A DNA stretch of 64,000 bases from Plicaturopsis crispa FD-325 SS-3 (lineage: Eukaryota; Basidiomycota; Agaricomycetes; Amylocorticiales; Amylocorticiaceae), in assembly GCA_000827205.1 (NCBI GenBank), contig KN832554.1:1171263-1235262 (forward strand), given 5' to 3'. The position numbers were made by a program, and so were the translations under genes. This document shows positions 1 to 11,689 of the stretch, piece by piece; position 1 is the first letter of the stretch; each line of letters begins with the position of its first letter. The notes beneath the pieces were generated by a model that had not been told where the DNA came from, did not search any database, and was given only the letters and a program-made list of their open reading frames with translations.

Positions 1-195
1 TGCCTGGGTTTCTTCGGTCGGTGTATGCACTGGTCCTCGAGCTCGTTACACATGCCTGTATATATGTCGCTGCAATACACATATTTTATTTGCTATTCTT
101 CCTGTACGATTCTGAGTAAAGCTAGAATAGTATTGCCAGTGGATAAAATCCAGATTATAGATTTTTGACTGAGTAGGTAGGATAAGAGTATCTAT

Positions 196-343
196 GCAGC
201 ACTATACAGTGTACTCGGATCACTATAAAGCACTATAAAGTGCTGTATAGAGCGCGTGCGGTGCTGTATAGAGTTAGATAGTCCCGGACCTAGCTATACG
301 CGCTATAACACTATACAGCGCTTGACAGCACTGTAAAGTGCCC
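196..343. repeat. cluster of short inverted words around CTATACAG / CTGTATAG
   Basis: The 8-mer CTATACAG and its reverse complement CTGTATAG recur in both orientations (about 201, 243, 263 and 311). They are mixed with CTATAAAG and AGTGC/GCACT arms, for example GCACTATAAAGTGC at 230-243. The stretch lies in the untranslated region before the first gene. It could form small hairpins, be clustered binding sites, or be a degraded terminal inverted repeat. No function is claimed. Confidence 0.6.
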
Positions 344-468
344 TGACGTTTTGCTGATGGCGCAAGAAAAGGGCCCAGAAGGCTGCGGCCGCGCGGGCGT
401 CTGTGTACGCCAAGGAGTCAGACTCGGTTCGCGCCTCTCCTACGACCTCCAGCCTTCCAGTCGTATCC

Positions 469-1294
469 ATGGCACAGCCGCGCTCCGAGGCCTCTATGTC
501 TATGCTTTCAGCCTGTCCCACTATCCCTACCGCACCCGCCTGTCCAGTAGCGTGCCCGCCGTGCCCCACGATCGCGTCTATCAGCCTGGAGCCAATACCT
601 GCGATATCTTACGTCTCCGCCGCCCATTCGGGGAGCGAGGAATACGCGGCATTCACGTCCGCCGAAGCAACCCTCGGATTTGATTGTTATTTGCTGCAGG
701 GTATGCTATTTCTCGCATACCAACTTGTGTCCTGTCTCTGACTGCTTTATTGCAGTTGTCAAACATCAAGTCGCTGCGCAGCTGAGATATAATGGGCTCT
801 TTATTCTTTTGTTCCTGCTATATACCTTCTACCGCCGCAAGCAGCAAGCCCCGACTTCCACACCAAACATAGCTCTGGACAAAATCTCCTCGTCTAGCGA
901 AACGGACACCCCCTCGCCTTCTTTTGTATCCTTCGATAGGTCAAGAACTACACTAGCTGCTGTCTCGGCTGGCGGGCCCCGCAACGTAACGGCTGGCAAC
1001 ACTGTCGCTGCGAAACGCATCCAGTCCTGTGCCTCACTGTCTCGTCCTACCCGCAGCGTCACCGCGTCACCCCACTTGCCTGCTTCGTCTCAAGCCTTGG
1101 CGGATTCTCACTCGGCACCGTCTGGAACCGCTGACGGTACGAAATTGAAACGGAAACGGACGGCGACCGCAGGCGACGCCCAGGCCTCATGCTCGTCTTC
1201 CGATGTCGTGTTCCCTCGGATTGTGGCGGTCGACCACCCGATACACGACGTCGCTTCGCTCAGTCCTGTGCGCGAAAGCATCCATCAGATTTAA
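469..1294 (+). CDS. serine/threonine-rich single-pass membrane protein, unknown function
   Basis: Two exons, 469-700 and 756-1294, join in frame to give 256 residues. The intron has GT..AG ends and is 55 bp. I chose ATG 469 because further upstream the frame offers only a GTG. The N-terminal part is rich in Ser, Pro, Ala and Cys. Near residue 90 lies a hydrophobic stretch (NGLFILLFLLYTFY) followed at once by RRK, which fits one membrane span with the basic side in the cytosol. The rest is low-complexity Ser/Thr with a basic patch KLKRKRTATAG. No family is recognised. A shorter frame from ATG 357 overlaps but lacks a splice partner. Moderate confidence that this is a gene, none on function. 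Confidence 0.45.
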
Positions 1295-2065
1295 GGCGGT
1301 GGAGGTGCTGCTAGAGAGAGATTTGGTCCCCGGGCTAGTCTCTAAGATAATGTTCGTGTCTTGTCCTTTGTTCTGCCCCGACCTATTGTGGATGTGGATA
1401 CTGTCTCTCTTCTTCTTGGTCTATGTTCGACGTGATATGTGTACCCTGGATGTGTATTTTTGTTTCTTCTAGCAGTACCTGTGTATTCCCGGCCATTTCG
1501 TTGATACGTGTTGTTTCGTCACCTGTAGTTCGAGTTTGTGTACGTCTGAATATAATATTGTCACGGACAGTTTAATTTGGCCGCGCCCGGCTAAGTACTT
1601 GAAAGCAAGCCCCACAGCGATGCGCTGATTGCAGCGTCACTGCAACCACCTTAAGCTTGAGGTGCCTCAGTTTGGCCTGAGTCCAACGGGAATCGGTGTC
1701 GAAGATGCCTGTCCGCAGGTGGGGTCATCGTGAGTGGCGTTATACAGCTTCGGTTACGACTTGCTCGTGATCTGTCCTCGAGCTTTTCTTCAACTAGCGG
1801 CCATACGCCGCCAACATTGCTTTTGTCCCCGGTGTCTCCATCTTCGGTGTCAGCCTATGCGCTGGACCCGCCACTGCTGTCGACGGAGTAGCGTATTGTT
1901 TGAACATTATGCATTCCAAGCACGACTTATATAGTCGCGCCGCTGCTCCTAACATGAACGGTCACTTTTCAACCTTCCCGCCCATCCTTAAACATCGTGA
2001 GTCCCCTTGCTTGACCTACTAGACAACTCATAAACCAGCTTACTTCCTCCAGCGAAAGAAAAGCC
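1295..2065. other. intergenic, no gene seen
   Basis: Only short unconvincing frames on either strand. It contains a near-perfect 18 bp palindrome at 1647-1664 (CACCTTAAGCTTGAGGTG). The last 100 bp before 2066 are pyrimidine-rich and are probably the leader of the next gene. Confidence 0.6.
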
Positions 2066-2839
2066 ATGTCTGATATGGATGACTTCGAGTATGATATCCT
2101 CCACCCGCGCGGCGGGAGGAAGAAAAACGCTGGTTTCGGTACGGTTGCGTTCGAACAATCCCGCCGCCGCAGCCTTTGATCCCGTCTCTTCTAGATCTTA
2201 TACGCGCTCTGCGACGCGTCCTCGCGCCGCAAAACGCAGAGACCCCGTCCGCACGGGATCTCCTCGGCGTCGCGGTTACTTTGTTCATCGCCGTAAGCGT
2301 GATCGCTATTCCCGTCCTGTGCGCAAGGTCGCGATCCCGCCACCCGCCGGTCAATCCAATCCAGTGCGAGCAGGATCCGGCCGCACGCCGCATTCATATG
2401 CAGGTATGAAGACGGAGTCGCAGCAACGCGCCTTGAAACTTACCGACACGCTAGATCGTCGACCTGCAAGATGAACTCGAAGTATGTAGGCTCGCTGCTG
2501 CGCCCAACGTAGAGCTCGTCACTGCGCAAGCTACGTTTGCTACAGTGCCGGTGAGTCGCGCGATGCATGTCTAGTATGCCGGTACTGATGGTATTCGCAG
2601 ATGGACATCGGAGCCTGGGTCTTCCATGTTGTCGTAAGTCTGCAATCCTTTCGTCGTCCACACTGGCGGAAGTTGACTCTTTACATTTCTCCGTGCAGCA
2701 AAGTACTGTGCGGTTGCTGTTCGATCAAGTGCGTCTGGCGATCGGGGCTGTAGTGCGTCTGACCTGTCTGTTGCTTTTCGCCGTTATTGTCGTCGCGCCT
2801 TTGGAAGGGGTGGGACTCGTGAACATCCCTGAAGACTAG
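2066..2839 (+). CDS. small basic protein with C-terminal membrane span, unknown
   Basis: Five exons (2066-2132, 2173-2403, 2471-2550, 2601-2633, 2699-2839) keep one frame and give about 183 residues starting MSDMDDFEYD and ending at TAG. All junctions after the first are canonical. The first intron is doubtful: it would be 40 bp with donor GTTTCG, or 34 bp with donor GTACGG, and both give the same phase. The middle is very basic (RRRGYFVHRRKRDRYSR). The C-terminal exon contains RLTCLLLFAVIVVAPL, a likely membrane anchor. The 33-nt exon 4 is unusually small but has perfect splice sites. I do not recognise the family; it could be a tail-anchored protein. Confidence 0.5.
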
Positions 2840-3283
2840 AATTTCTGCATTCGTTGATAGGCTTGAGTGGTACTGTAAATTGTTCTATATCATCTAGGGC
2901 ATGGGATCTTGCTATTACCGCATCCATTGATTTCAGTCTGACGTCTGCGCACTGGATATAGAGAAGTTACACTGGCCAACCTTCAAGTCTCTGGTCGAAG
3001 GGGCCAAAATATTCCATACATTTGTGCGATGAGTGGCAAAGGAGGTGAAGGAGAGATCAATGATCATAGAGGATTCACTGGAGCGGCCTTGAATGGGCAA
3101 GCCACGCGAGATTTCGCATTCAGCGACCTCGACTCGTCCTTGACTTTCAGGTTCGGCTTGCTCACGGACTACCAGCATCCACTGACACTGCGCGCCTCCA
3201 CGGTCACTGTGAATAATCTTGTCTCTCTGCAATGGGCTACACCGTGTTCCAGCATACTTAATTGCACCGCATAAACTCGCCAA
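2840..3283. other. intergenic, upstream of F-box gene
   Basis: No supported gene. The frames here have no splice partners. Presumably this is the terminator of the upstream gene and the promoter of the F-box gene; no clear TATA box is seen. Confidence 0.55.
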
Positions 3284-4783
3284 ATGTCTTTAGAATCTCT
3301 GCCTGTCGAACTCGTTGCCGACATCCTTGGCGAATTGGATTTAGAGTCTCTGATCGTTATGTCGTACCTCTCGAGGCGCCTTCACCACATCGCGACAGAC
3401 GAGACGCTGAACCCGTGGAGGCGACCAATACTTCACAATCTGCGGAGCGGCACATATGAACGCAGCCTCGCTCAGCTGAGCGTTCGGAGAACTGTGCCTC
3501 GACACAATTTTCTGGAAATTCTGAGTATCGCGCGGCCAGCCTTCCTCTTATTTGAAGCCACCCTTCCTAACCTTGATGAATCGTATTGGGAGGAGTGCTT
3601 TCGGCGGAGGTTTCTTCCTGGATGGAGCAGGTGGAAGAAGGATTGTCGGTGGAAGGAGGCCTTCATAAAGTACGCCCCGTCTGAGTATGCTTTCTCTTCC
3701 ATGCCGATGAAAGCTACGTGAAGGATTCTACATCGCGTGTGGCATCGAAGTACAACATCGTGTACCTCCGACGAAGCATGGACCAAGTACGGATCTTCAT
3801 CGCTTGTTATTCCATATGGATTCTCAATATATGACAGGTACATCGTCCTGAACCGTAATGGATCTGTCAACGAATTAGATTCTTCGTCTCGAACTTATAA
3901 CCCACTTGCGATACTTGATGAGATGAAGTATGTCTTGCTGTCGCGCTCTGACGGTGTTGACGTCGTAACAGTGCAATCGACTCATGCTCGTTCTACTCAG
4001 ACTTCAAAGCAATCTTGACCATCTAGAGACGCGAGTCAGAGTGAGCACTACCGTTCGTATCAAGTGAGCGGTCTGCTCATGCTCCATGCAGCTTGTCGTC
4101 GAGTTTGCGGACGTCCGCATACTTGCATTAGGTGTATTGAATAAGCCACGAGGTTCCTTTTCAGCAAACCCGAATGCGCACGTCTTTCTACATCCTCCGG
4201 GCGTGGACTCAACGGATATTGAGGGCGCAGGTGATGAGAGTAGTGCGTTATCGTCAAACGGATCGCACAGCTTAGATGCACCATCTCCGCGTCAGTAGCT
4301 TACTTGATGAGCTTGCGAGGAATCTCACTGAAACCATACGTACCGCTTGCAGGTACGACTGCTGCTATATTCGGTACACCCGCACCCCTATATGAGCGAC
4401 TGCTTCGCCCGCTGCCAGCCCCGTCACACTCCAACTATCCATTTTACACTGCGGGCGGAAGCGATAAGCGTTGGCTAGGTCTCGGCGATCTAGAGGAGGA
4501 AGGTTTGCAATGGGTGGGCGGCCTAATGTGAGCGCATCAATCAGCCCCATCTCTTCTTCTAGGCCATACTTACTACTTCCCCAACAGGATCACTGCTCAA
4601 CTCATTGGGCCACACACACACGAGACAACGACCGAGGAATCTGTGTTGCAAGACATGGATCTTGTAGTGGGTCCAGGGAGACAGCAGTATTCCTCGTTTT
4701 GCTGGGCCGACTTGATGGCTATCGCGCCGTGGATGGAGGAGAGGATAACCAAGAGAATCGTCGGCCCCGGCTTGGGGCATTGA
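3284..4783 (+). CDS. F-box protein (basidiomycete type)
   Basis: The N-terminus MSLESLPVELVADILGEL is an F-box, the Skp1-binding motif of SCF ubiquitin ligases, so the protein probably selects substrates for degradation. Exons: 3284-3669, 3724-3786, 3838-3927, 4001-4040, 4092-4230, 4296-4527, 4588-4783, giving about 381 residues. Conserved-looking blocks follow the F-box: NPWRRPIL, YWEECFRRRFLPGW, RVWHR...EAWTKYIVLNRNG, RTYNPLAI, LALGVLNKP and RPLPAPSHSNYPFYT. The last exon has SSFCWADLMAIAPWMEERI. The span 4231-4390 is ambiguous: my intron keeps the frame, but another frame reads LLDELARNLTETIRTA, which also looks coding. The substrate is unknown. Confidence 0.8.
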
Positions 4784-5553
4784 ATCTTGCGAGGGATATC
4801 TTCCACGTCGTTCATGGGCTGCTTATTTTCTGCAATCGTTTGCCGATGGCTGTATGGTAGCTGGCACGCTTCGAAGATGATCGTACTCATCATATTTTTT
4901 GTTGCAGGCTAAACGACGCGCGATGTGCTTTCCGCATAATAATGTAGTCACAAGTCCTGCCGACCGATACAAGGCATATTTGTTTCATTGGCGAGGTCGA
5001 CGACGCCCACCGCGGCGCGTGTCGCGCACATATTCGCGGAGGTGCAATAATGTTCCCACGGGTTGCTTTGTCGGGACATCGAGGTGAGACATTCGCTCAG
5101 AAATATAATAAAAAGCGCTCAAGAATTTCGGCCTTATACTTGCATGCCCCCCTTCCCATTGTCCTCAGCACCGATCGTTCTAATAGCTTTTGTGATCACT
5201 TCAACCGCTATTTCTTATTAGGGCGAGTTTCCTTGTTTTTCGCTCGATCAAATCGACATTGCACCGTAGAGCCGCGGAGCTCGTGGGCGCTTGAAACAAA
5301 AGGGATCCCTTCGAATGTTCTTTGCGACCGCCTATGTCTTTTGAGCTATGCGCCTTTGAACATGCTGCTTTCCCGAGAGCTCGGATGGCCTTAAAAGCCG
5401 CCCTTGAATTCGGCGAGACGGTACTCGCATTTCCCCCCGCCCCTTCAGAGCCACTCACAGTTAACCACTCGACATTGCCGGACGGTGTCGACTTTCTATC
5501 TTTTATTCTAACGATCCTCTCCATCCCTCTCGTCCGGAACGAAACGCTATATT
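4784..5553. other. intergenic, 770 bp
   Basis: No gene recognised. Open frames here lack coding character or splice partners. It probably holds the 3' end of the F-box gene and the promoter of the zinc-finger gene. Confidence 0.55.
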
Positions 5554-6886
5554 ATGGGCTATATCTGCTCCGAGAAGGTTTGCGGCACGAACATTAAATG
5601 CGGAAAGACCTTCGGCCGTCAAGGCGACCTCAACCGACACAGGCTATTGCACACCGGCATCAGGTATGTGTCTTTCTGTCACATCCTGTCATATTACTGA
5701 ACGCAAATCTAGAGCACATAAATGTGATTTCTGCCCGAAGGCATTTTCCCAACGGTCTGGGTTGAAAACGCATATGAACATCCAGTAGGCAAACCGCTAC
5801 TCTCTCTCCAGTCCCTAATCGTTGACGCGCGCATGCAGTACCAAAGCCAGGCCATTCCGATGCGGACTGGGCTCCTGCACGAGTGCATTCAGTGATCCTT
5901 CGTCTGCGGCTCGCCATCGCAAGGAAATCCATAGCGGAAATCGGACATATCATTGCCCCGCGAAAGCCTGCGGTACTAGGTATGTCCTCTTCTGCGCTTT
6001 CTTTCTTCCGCCACTAAAAATTTCTTTGTGAACAGCATAAAGAGACGTTCAGCCTTTGTCGCTCACCTCAAGAAGCACGGATTTGACATGGCGGCTCTAG
6101 ACGTCGAAGACTTCACTGTAGCACCGGGCCCGAGCTCAGAGCTCCTCCAGATCTCTCGCACTTTCGAAAGGTCAACGAGGCCAGCCGCTGAGTCTCTTGC
6201 TGCACCTAAGCATGGCTTCGTTGAGCTACCGTCGAGCGACTTCTCGGACGCTCCCCTATATTCTATGTCGCCGATGACTAGCCTGGCGGGATCACCTTCC
6301 GTATCGCCCGCTCACTCTTTTGAGAACTCACCTCCTTATATGCCCTCACCGCTTTGTAAGTCCTTCCCATCTCTGCCATTCTACTACTGTGACGCTGACC
6401 GTGCTTCTTTCCTAAGACGAAATGCACCCCTCCAATTCGGATGTCACTTTAGCGCATCACTCCCAAGGTGGGAAGTATGTGTATCGTCCAGGCTCGGGCT
6501 GGGAACCTTGCTACTCCCGTCCAGGATCGGCGTCGTCCTTGTTTGACGGTTCAAACCTATACGCATCGCCGAACAAGGACCACGATTTGAGGGTGGCGCA
6601 TAATCCCTCTTCCAGCAACGGCACACCTTCCTCACAGTCATCCGCACTCGCCACTCCTGTGCAGTTCGGCGATATCCAGTACATCATGGTCGCTCCAGAC
6701 CAGTATTCTCATTCGGCTGAGACGTCTAGCTTCTTTTGGCCCGGCGCGATGCCGGCGTCGACCGCTAACGACACCTACCACCTCGGACCCTTATCCTGCG
6801 AGTTCGACTACTTGCCCACCGTCACGTCGAACCGCCCTTCTACTCAAGAAACGTTTTCTAATAATTTTGGTCAAGACTGGATGTAG
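5554..6886 (+). CDS. C2H2 zinc-finger transcription factor
   Basis: Five exons (5554-5663, 5713-5784, 5839-5979, 6036-6355, 6417-6886) give exactly 370 residues. Four zinc-finger-like units lie in the first ~130 residues. The first is irregular (CGKTFGRQGDLNRHRLLH). The second is classical (HKCDFCPKAFSQRSGLKTH). The third has a CX4C spacing (FRCGLGSCTSAFSDPSS then RHRKEIH). The fourth, YHCPAKACG then HLKKHG, is split by an intron. The second finger and linkers resemble TFIIIA-like DNA-binding fingers. The C-terminal two thirds are Ser/Pro-rich, typical of an activation domain. Nuclear location and DNA binding follow from the family; target genes cannot be read from sequence. Confidence 0.88.
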
Positions 6887-7309
6887 AGCACGCCTAATGG
6901 ACTCTTCGGGACTCTTCGCATTATACCAGTGTAGCATGTAGCATGTATTGGCCTCGTTATCACCTCTCTACGATAGTACCCTATAATACCCTACTGTACT
7001 CATTCCCATAGCTTCACTGTATCGATATACCTAATTTCCCTCAGAGTCGTTGTGCGAAAATTCGCGCCACCGTAGGCCACCGATCTCACGTGCGACGCGC
7101 TGATGAAAAGCTGTTGAACAAGTTTTGAATCTTTCTCACAGATTTCGTTCCGCGTCAATAATTTTGTCCATCTAACCGCTGCCTTTGACCTGATTTCACT
7201 TGCTTTCGCCCTGCTATCCTTATCCTTCTCACCGGTGCGACTGAACACCGTAAACAGAGCGTATCTACTCGCGAGGAATCTATCTCCAAGGCCGCAGCGC
7301 CAATCTATC
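6887..7309. other. intergenic, 423 bp
   Basis: No gene seen. Separates the zinc-finger gene from the deubiquitinase gene, both on the plus strand. Confidence 0.55.
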
Positions 7310-9598
7310 ATGCTGGCGTCTCCGCTCTACCCCGCGTCCTTTTCCTCGCAGCAAAACACCGAGGACTCGTCTCACTACCGCCCGGCGCGAGACATAGAAG
7401 CTTTCAATAAGCTGCTACCACCGCCAATCGAATTCGTGGAGGGGTCATCGTCGGGGTCTTTGGCTGTGGCGGAGGGGAAATACGAACCCATCAATGGCTC
7501 CCCGAAGGCGTCAAAAACTAACGTGCGTCTGCTACCACTATTTTCTGAGATCACTGCTCACTGAACATGATCATAGGCCGACGCTTCATCTTCTACGCCC
7601 TCACACAAAGCTGATCCCCCACCCAATCGGTCCTCGACTTCCGCCACAACCGCGGCCACTTCTCTCTACACGCGCCGAATTGACGAGACATGGCCAACCC
7701 AGTGTACTGTGGGCGCCGGCTTGTACAACACGGGAAATACCTGTTTCCTGAATAGCGTGCTGCAATGTCTTTTGCACACGCCCCCTCTAATCCGGGTGTT
7801 ATTCGACCACAGCAAAGTTGAACAATGTCCGTGCACTCCTCTCCGTGATATACGATTTGGCATGCTTATGTCATGATTTAGGTCCTGTTCCATCGAACAC
7901 TTTCTGCATGGCGTGTAGTCTCCGGACTGTCATGTTCACATCCTACCAGTCAAACAAATGCTTCACTCCCCAAGCTATCACGTCCAGACTACAGAGTGCG
8001 TCTATCGTACCCTTCCTATCGTAGCACGCTAACGCTTGCGAATAACAGCAATCGCCAAACACATGCGAAGAGGGCGACAAGAAGATGCACACGAATTCCT
8101 TCGCTATGCCATAGATGCTATCCAGAAATCATGCCTTACGGGACACCCACCGTAAGCCTTTCGTCTCTCAGAGTCGTCGTTGATAATAACCGTGGCTCCG
8201 TCGACAGAAAACTTGATCCCAAGATTGCGGAGACGACATGGGTCCACAAAATCTTCGGCGGGCGACTGCGATCCCGTGTCAGTTGCCGAGAATGCGGCCA
8301 CAACAGTGACACGTTCGACAGTATACTCGACCTCAGTCTAGACATCCACGGCGTATATTCCCTACGAGATGCTCTGAAGAAGTTCGTTGCCATCGACTAC
8401 CTAAAAGGCGCAGACAAGTATAAATGCGAAAAGTGAGGCCATTTTGTCTAGTGCATTGCCATACGGTCTGACAATTGAGAACAGATGCAAGAGAGCAGTC
8501 GTCGCCGAAAAACGATTTACTATCCACCAAGCACCTATGATCCTGACAGTGCACCTCAAGCGATTCTCTCCCCTCGGGCGCAAAATCGGTCACCCTGTAC
8601 GATACGACGAGCATGTCTCACTAAAGGATGTCATGAGCGAGGGTGAATACGGGCCCTCGTACTCCCTCTATGGTATCGTCTGCCACGCAGGTGGCGGCCC
8701 TAACTCTGGGCACTACATTGCGTATGTCAAGGGAAGCACGGACCGGTGGTACGAGATGAACGACGACATGGTCACGCCGATCAGGTCGCCCCCTCTTTCC
8801 ATGAAGAACGCATACATCCTGTTCTATTCGCGGAACAAGGGGCAGGCGTTGGAGGCGGCGGTGGCGAGCGCTGCATCAGCTCCAGCCCCACGTCCGTCGT
8901 TGGAGAAGGGTGGACTGGTCGCTGGGATGAAGAAGCGCAAGGCAGTGAGCGATGATGAGGACACAGGCGTCAAGGCGTCGGCACCATTCATCGGGCCCGT
9001 GCGGCCCTCGACTCCATCGCAACCCGCCCAGCAGCAGGCAAAGCGACTGAAACCCTCCGACCCCCAGGCTGACGCAGTGAAGAAGAAGATCGCCCAGGTG
9101 TCTTCCGTCGCGCTTAGCAGTCTGTCGCAGTACAAAGACGACGACGACAGCGACGACAGTGATTCGTCGAACGCCGCCGGCCCAAGTACCATGCCTAGCA
9201 CAGGCCCCGCCGCATCTGCGTCCTCTTCGGCTACTGCGCCGACTACATCCCCTGCTCCGACCTCGTCACCAAACACAATCCCCACAGGCAGCTTTTACGG
9301 CTCCTCTAGCTCGCGCGACAAGAAGCGAAAATCTCCGGACAGCGACGAGCTCGACGACGCCGAGTCGAAGGAATACCTGCCTCTGGTATATACCTCGGGC
9401 AAAGGTGGTTCAAGCTACAGGAACATACGAAGGGGCAATGGAACGCAAAATCCTCACAATCGCCTCACCACCAATAACTTCACCCACCCACCCAGACGCG
9501 GTCCACCCAAAGCAGCAGCCATCATGATAGCGAAGAGGCATTTCGGGGAGGGCTGGTACAAGAAGACGATGGGGTATCGTGCAAATCGCGGGATTTGA
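7310..9598 (+). CDS. ubiquitin-specific protease, USP36/USP42 type
   Basis: Cysteine protease that removes ubiquitin; this subgroup is often nucleolar or chromatin-associated (Ubp10/Dot4 in yeast). Six exons (7310-7522, 7577-7826, 7882-7995, 8049-8151, 8208-8432, 8485-9598) give 672 residues. The Cys box reads [26 protein letters not shown] and the zinc-ribbon pairs CREC and CEKC (the latter split by an intron) follow. The His box is [10 protein letters not shown] with the downstream NDDMV. All catalytic elements look intact. After the catalytic domain comes a ~270-residue disordered tail with an acidic patch ([11 protein letters not shown]) and a basic end ([18 protein letters not shown]). 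Activity is inferred from motifs. Confidence 0.92.
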
Positions 9599-9927
9599 CG
9601 GTGAAAATGCGATCAAAATGCTGAGTCGGGTGTAGCACTGTTTGTTGAAAACGCGTTAGATACCTACCTACCTACCTTGTACCTACCTACCTATTTGTAT
9701 TCATGTTCACTGCCAAGTTTTGTAACCTGTCCAAGTACGCGTCGTTGTTCGTGTCGACGCCATGGGCATTTAAATTTTTACTACCGTTGGCTCCTCCTTA
9801 AGTTTTTGCACTTCAATAATGCCATGACCACACAGTTCCGACGGAGGAGCAGCGCATGAGTGCGAAATCGCGAAAAGCAGAAGAGAGGGTCAATTTATTG
9901 ATATCCATGCGCGCGATGAGTGCATAA
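9599..9927. other. convergent intergenic region with CCTA microsatellite
   Basis: Lies between two genes that end toward each other. A CCTA/TACC microsatellite with one interruption occupies 9661-9693. It is likely 3' UTR and terminator sequence for both genes. Confidence 0.65.
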
Positions 9928-11689
9928 TCATAGTTTCGCCTTCGCTGGAGCCAGAGAGGAGATTTTTGCCTCACTTTCTCGCCCATCCTCCCACCAGACC
10001 ACAGTAACGGTTACATCGTCCCTATATCTGCGAGCAAAAGGAGGTGGAATACTCAACCGTTTCCTCAGGCGCAGCTCATCCCCGCCGCCGAACGCGTTGC
10101 GGATGAGGTGCGCGCTGACATTGTCGTCGACGAAAGCCCAGGAGCCCTTCTTTTCTTCCCTGCGCTTCGTGCCCTTGCCCTCGACAGCGCGGGAGCCCTC
10201 GGATGTCGGTATTAGCGTGTGCAGCTCAGATTTAGGTACTGAACCTTTCAGGCCGGCAAGGTGTCCACCTACGAGGGCCACGACATCGTCGGAGTTGAGT
10301 TCGTCCCAGAGCCCGTCTGTCGCGAGTACAATAAATCGAAGGGTAGAGGACGGTTTCTCGGTCACAGAGGGGTCGCGAAGGGGGAGGAAAGACAGCTTGC
10401 GGTGGGTCACTACAGGGCGCGCGGTGACGTAGGGTGGTGTCCTGAATGCGCTTGGGGGCGGCCTGAGCTGTTCCTCATCCTTGTTGCCAGCGAGGAATGC
10501 CCGGTTCAACCTGAGGTCAAGCGTCAATTCGGTTCACGTCAAGACACAGGAAGATACACACTGCTCTTGTACTCGGCGAGGCCATTTGTAGCGTGCATCA
10601 CCAAAAGCACGGCTGGGTTCGAGGTTACCTAGGACGCGCCCATGGTGAACGACGGTTTCGGCCTCATCCCGTGGGTGCTCGGATTGTATCCTGACAGCGC
10701 TGTTCAATAGGGTACGGGAGAAATGGTTGAGGATACATACCTCTTGATTTCGTTTTCATTTCGGCCCGTTTGGTCCTCACTGAGGACCTCGACGCGCCAG
10801 GAACCTTTACCGTCCAGACCCTCTTCCCAAACACCAGCGACCGCGCGGCTATCGCCCGTACATGCGACGTATAGGTCGCGATGCGCCGTGTCGAGAACAG
10901 CCATAATCGCGCAGCTGCCTACAACTCGAAGGGTTAACACAGATGATGCCAAGGTGCATGTGCCATACCTGATATTGCAGGGTTCATCGTCAGCAAGGCA
11001 TGAGGGTGTGCGGACAGGTCGGGGATGATATTCTTCTTCAGGTCGGTTTCGGATACGTTGGCTTTCAGCAGATGTATCGGCGCGTTTACGAGATTGTTGT
11101 CCAGCTCCGCGAAGGCGTTTTGTATGGCTAGGGCTACGTCCTCGGGATTGGAGTCCGTGGGTTTGGTCGCAGGCCAGAGGTAGGATTTTGCGTTGGTAAG
11201 GACGTCGTTCGGTTTGGGGGATCCGGGGTAGTCAACGAGCCTGGCTAGCTTCATGGCTACTGAAGCGATGAGGGCCTGTGAGAGAACTCGCGACGTGTTT
11301 GGGCCGCTGTGCCCGTCCATGACTGCAAAGAACAGTAGGTCGCCGGGTGCCGAGGGATCATTTTGGTCGCGTTCCAGAATATCGTTTGCGTTCGCATCTT
11401 CTATGGGACTGTTCGCGGCGAAAGTGGCTGTAGAGTGTTTCCAGATGATACCGTCGGGTCTGTGGGCTTCGCGGCGGGTCGCGTGCTCGTTTATTTGAGC
11501 GTCGATAGTGGACTTTGGAAGAAGGGGAATGGTGCGGGAGGTCATCAGAGGTTTTCCATCTGCGCCACGGACCTTGACAGCAATGTCGAAAGTCTGGGCC
11601 GGCTGCTGCTTGAGGGCGTAGTAGGCGTACCCCGGTGTACCGAGTAACACCGTCGTAGCTGCAATGGGCTTCCACACACGTCTAAGCAT
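9928..11689 (-). CDS. PTC5: mitochondrial PP2C phosphatase (pyruvate dehydrogenase phosphatase type)
   Basis: Metal-dependent Ser/Thr phosphatase; family members reactivate the pyruvate dehydrogenase complex in the mitochondrion. Four exons (11689-10969, 10924-10741, 10690-10562, 10510-9928) give 538 residues. The N-terminus LRRVWKPIAATTVLLGTPGY is basic and hydrophobic, consistent with a mitochondrial presequence plus membrane anchor. PP2C motifs are in order: FFAVMDGHSG (metal Asp), GSCAIMAVLD, YVACTGDSRAV, PSRAFGDARYKW, VLATDGLWDELNSDDV and RDDVTVTVVWW. All metal-binding aspartates are present. The first intron is only 44 bp. Assignment to PTC5 rather than another PP2C rests on the N-terminus and the AFGDARYKW region. 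Confidence 0.87.

Noticed and set aside
351-683. 110-codon plus-strand frame overlapping the first gene
   Set aside because: It has no splice partner and an Arg-rich composition typical of a shadow frame; the frame from ATG 469 joins an in-phase exon.
9661-9693. TACC/CCTA array as a telomere-like repeat
   Set aside because: Only about eight units with an interruption, between two ordinary genes; a simple microsatellite is enough to explain it.
10600-10640. GGTTCGAGG word as a possible tRNA T-loop
   Set aside because: It lies inside a phosphatase exon, and no matching acceptor or anticodon stems are present.
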